Assembly: GCA_015062805.1 (NCBI GenBank)
Contig: SUTQ01000004.1
Location: forward strand, 59,539 to 123,538
Direction of reading: 5' to 3'
Length of the DNA: 64,000 bases
DNA from: Methanosphaera stadtmanae
GTDB lineage: Archaea; Methanobacteriota; Methanobacteria; Methanobacteriales; Methanobacteriaceae
Each line of letters starts with the position of its first letter. Positions within the stretch are counted from its first letter, which is position 1. The position numbers and the translations under genes are program-made. Shown piece by piece: positions 63,314 through 64,000 of the stretch. Under the pieces are notes generated by a model that saw nothing but the letters and a program-made list of their open reading frames with translations, made no database searches and was not told the origin of the DNA.

Positions 63314-64000
63314 TTAGATATTTAATGGATTTTTTTCTAATTTAACATATTCTCCAATTGATTCTCTGGTAGTACCTATGACAAGATTATAACATTTAGT
63401 GTAGTCTTTTTTAGTAACTTCTTCACATACACCAGATGCAATTACTCTTTCATTATTTTTAACAATACCTGTATAAGTGTGAGTATAAGATACTATCTTT
63501 TCAATATTTACATAGTTTCCCTTTAAAAATTCAACATTGGATACTAAATATATAGCTGGATAGGCATAAGAATTATCATCATCAATAATTTCACATTTTA
63601 TCTTTATTCTTTCAAGAGGTTTGAAATATATTTCTTCGTCTTCACCAATTTCATCTTCTTTCAAAGTGAATGAGATATCAAATAATGTCCCTTTAATTAG
63701 TCCCCTGTTGTTTTTTCTTGATTCATACCAAACAAATTCTTCTAAAGTCATGGAATTATCTTTTATACGCTTATCGTAAACATGTCTCCAGTAATCGTTG
63801 TTTATTTTATCCAGAGGACTATCGTTGTCTTTTTTTAATTGGGAATATAATTTTATGGCACGTTTATGATTCTCTTTACCAAAAACAATAAAATCAATAT
63901 CGCTTGTAGAGTTATTCTGAAGATTAAGTAATGTGGATCCACTAATTCCCATATCTTCATAATCAATATTGGCCCCTTCGTGGAATGTCTTGGCCAATAG
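63314..64000 (-). CDS. Nucleotidyltransferase-fold protein (N terminus outside window)
   Basis: At least 228 residues are visible; the frame is still open at base 64000, and the TTG at 63997 is unlikely to be the true start. The motif G-I-S-G-S-T-L-L followed by S-D-I-D-F-I-V-F-G is that of polymerase beta-like nucleotidyltransferases (G-S-x(n)-D-x-D). The rest, with several Trp/Tyr-rich segments and a C-terminal domain ending E-K-N-P-L-N-I, I do not recognise. Converges on the ACT-domain gene with 4 bases between. Confidence 0.7.
   Translation of the reverse strand, partial: LLAKTFHEGANIDYEDMGISGSTLLNLQNNSTSDIDFIVFGKENHKRAIKLYSQLKKDNDSPLDKINNDYWRHVYDKRIKDNSMTLEEFVWYESRKNNRGLIKGTLFDISFTLKEDEIGEDEEIYFKPLERIKIKCEIIDDDNSYAYPAIYLVSNVEFLKGNYVNIEKIVSYTHTYTGIVKNNERVIASGVCEEVTKKDYTKCYNLVIGTTRESIGEYVKLEKNPLNI

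Noticed and set aside
1-64000. CRISPR array, tRNA or rRNA genes, insertion sequences, prophage
   Set aside because: No regularly spaced repeats, no GC-rich cloverleaf-like islands and no transposase or integrase motifs were recognised. A covariance-model search could still find a structured RNA I missed.

Overview
The window is AT-rich archaeal DNA from the order Methanobacteriales, most likely a Methanosphaera-type organism. The methanogen-specific genes point there: formylmethanofuran:H4MPT formyltransferase (ftr), the F430 gene cfbD, methanogenesis marker 11, hdrA, a full energy-converting hydrogenase B (ehb) operon and an archaeal-type metK. Very low GC, TATA-type promoters, Shine-Dalgarno-led starts and a large adhesin-like surface protein with parallel beta-helix and Ig-like repeats are also typical of host-associated Methanobacteriales. 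I recognised no rRNA, tRNA, CRISPR array or insertion sequence.

Layout. 1-1863: 3' end of an adhesin-like surface protein gene, frameshifted in its last repeat. 2049-6453: TrkA-type regulator, lipid flippase-like membrane protein, ftr and nnr. 6458-9950: bofA-like and larB facing hypF, a nickel-enzyme theme. 10023-14375 (minus): leuC-leuD-leuB, a 28-residue membrane peptide, ribH and mmp11, probably one transcript. 14376-15680: 1.3 kb without a convincing gene. 15681-23811: RPA and radA, two tandem AEC transporters, hdrA and a SpoIIM-like membrane protein. 23950-31601: glyA, a membrane-anchored phosphatase-like protein, a DUF192/phosphoesterase/archaeoflavoprotein operon, metK and an FMN reductase-like protein. 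31837-44493: ileS, purL, a site-2 protease, cbiE, ychF, an uncharacterised gene overlapping cfbD, and a CoA-disulfide-reductase-like flavoprotein with an acidic tail. 44685-49191: SDR oxidoreductase, argG, an aspartoacylase-like hydrolase, a broken gene and a YdjM-like membrane protein. 49580-58981: ehbA to ehbP. 59074-62132: an iron-uptake locus (feoA, feoB, a 16-codon ORF and two zinc-ribbon proteins) with repeated DtxR-like palindromes. 62133-64000: a structured AT-rich gap, an ACT-domain protein and a nucleotidyltransferase cut by the window edge.

How it fits together. Ehb is a membrane [NiFe] hydrogenase that uses an ion gradient to reduce ferredoxin for carbon fixation. It needs nickel-centre maturation (HypF) and many Fe-S clusters, hence iron (Feo). 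CfbD and CbiE make nickel and cobalt tetrapyrroles, and HdrA is the electron-bifurcating flavin subunit. The other genes are mostly housekeeping: amino acid, purine, flavin and SAM synthesis and DNA recombination.

The best candidates for something undescribed are: the dehydrogenase-like gene translationally coupled to cfbD; the small Cys-rich proteins and micro-ORF attached to the iron-uptake locus; the 28-residue membrane peptide between leuB and ribH; and a 13-bp inverted repeat ending one base before a broken gene.
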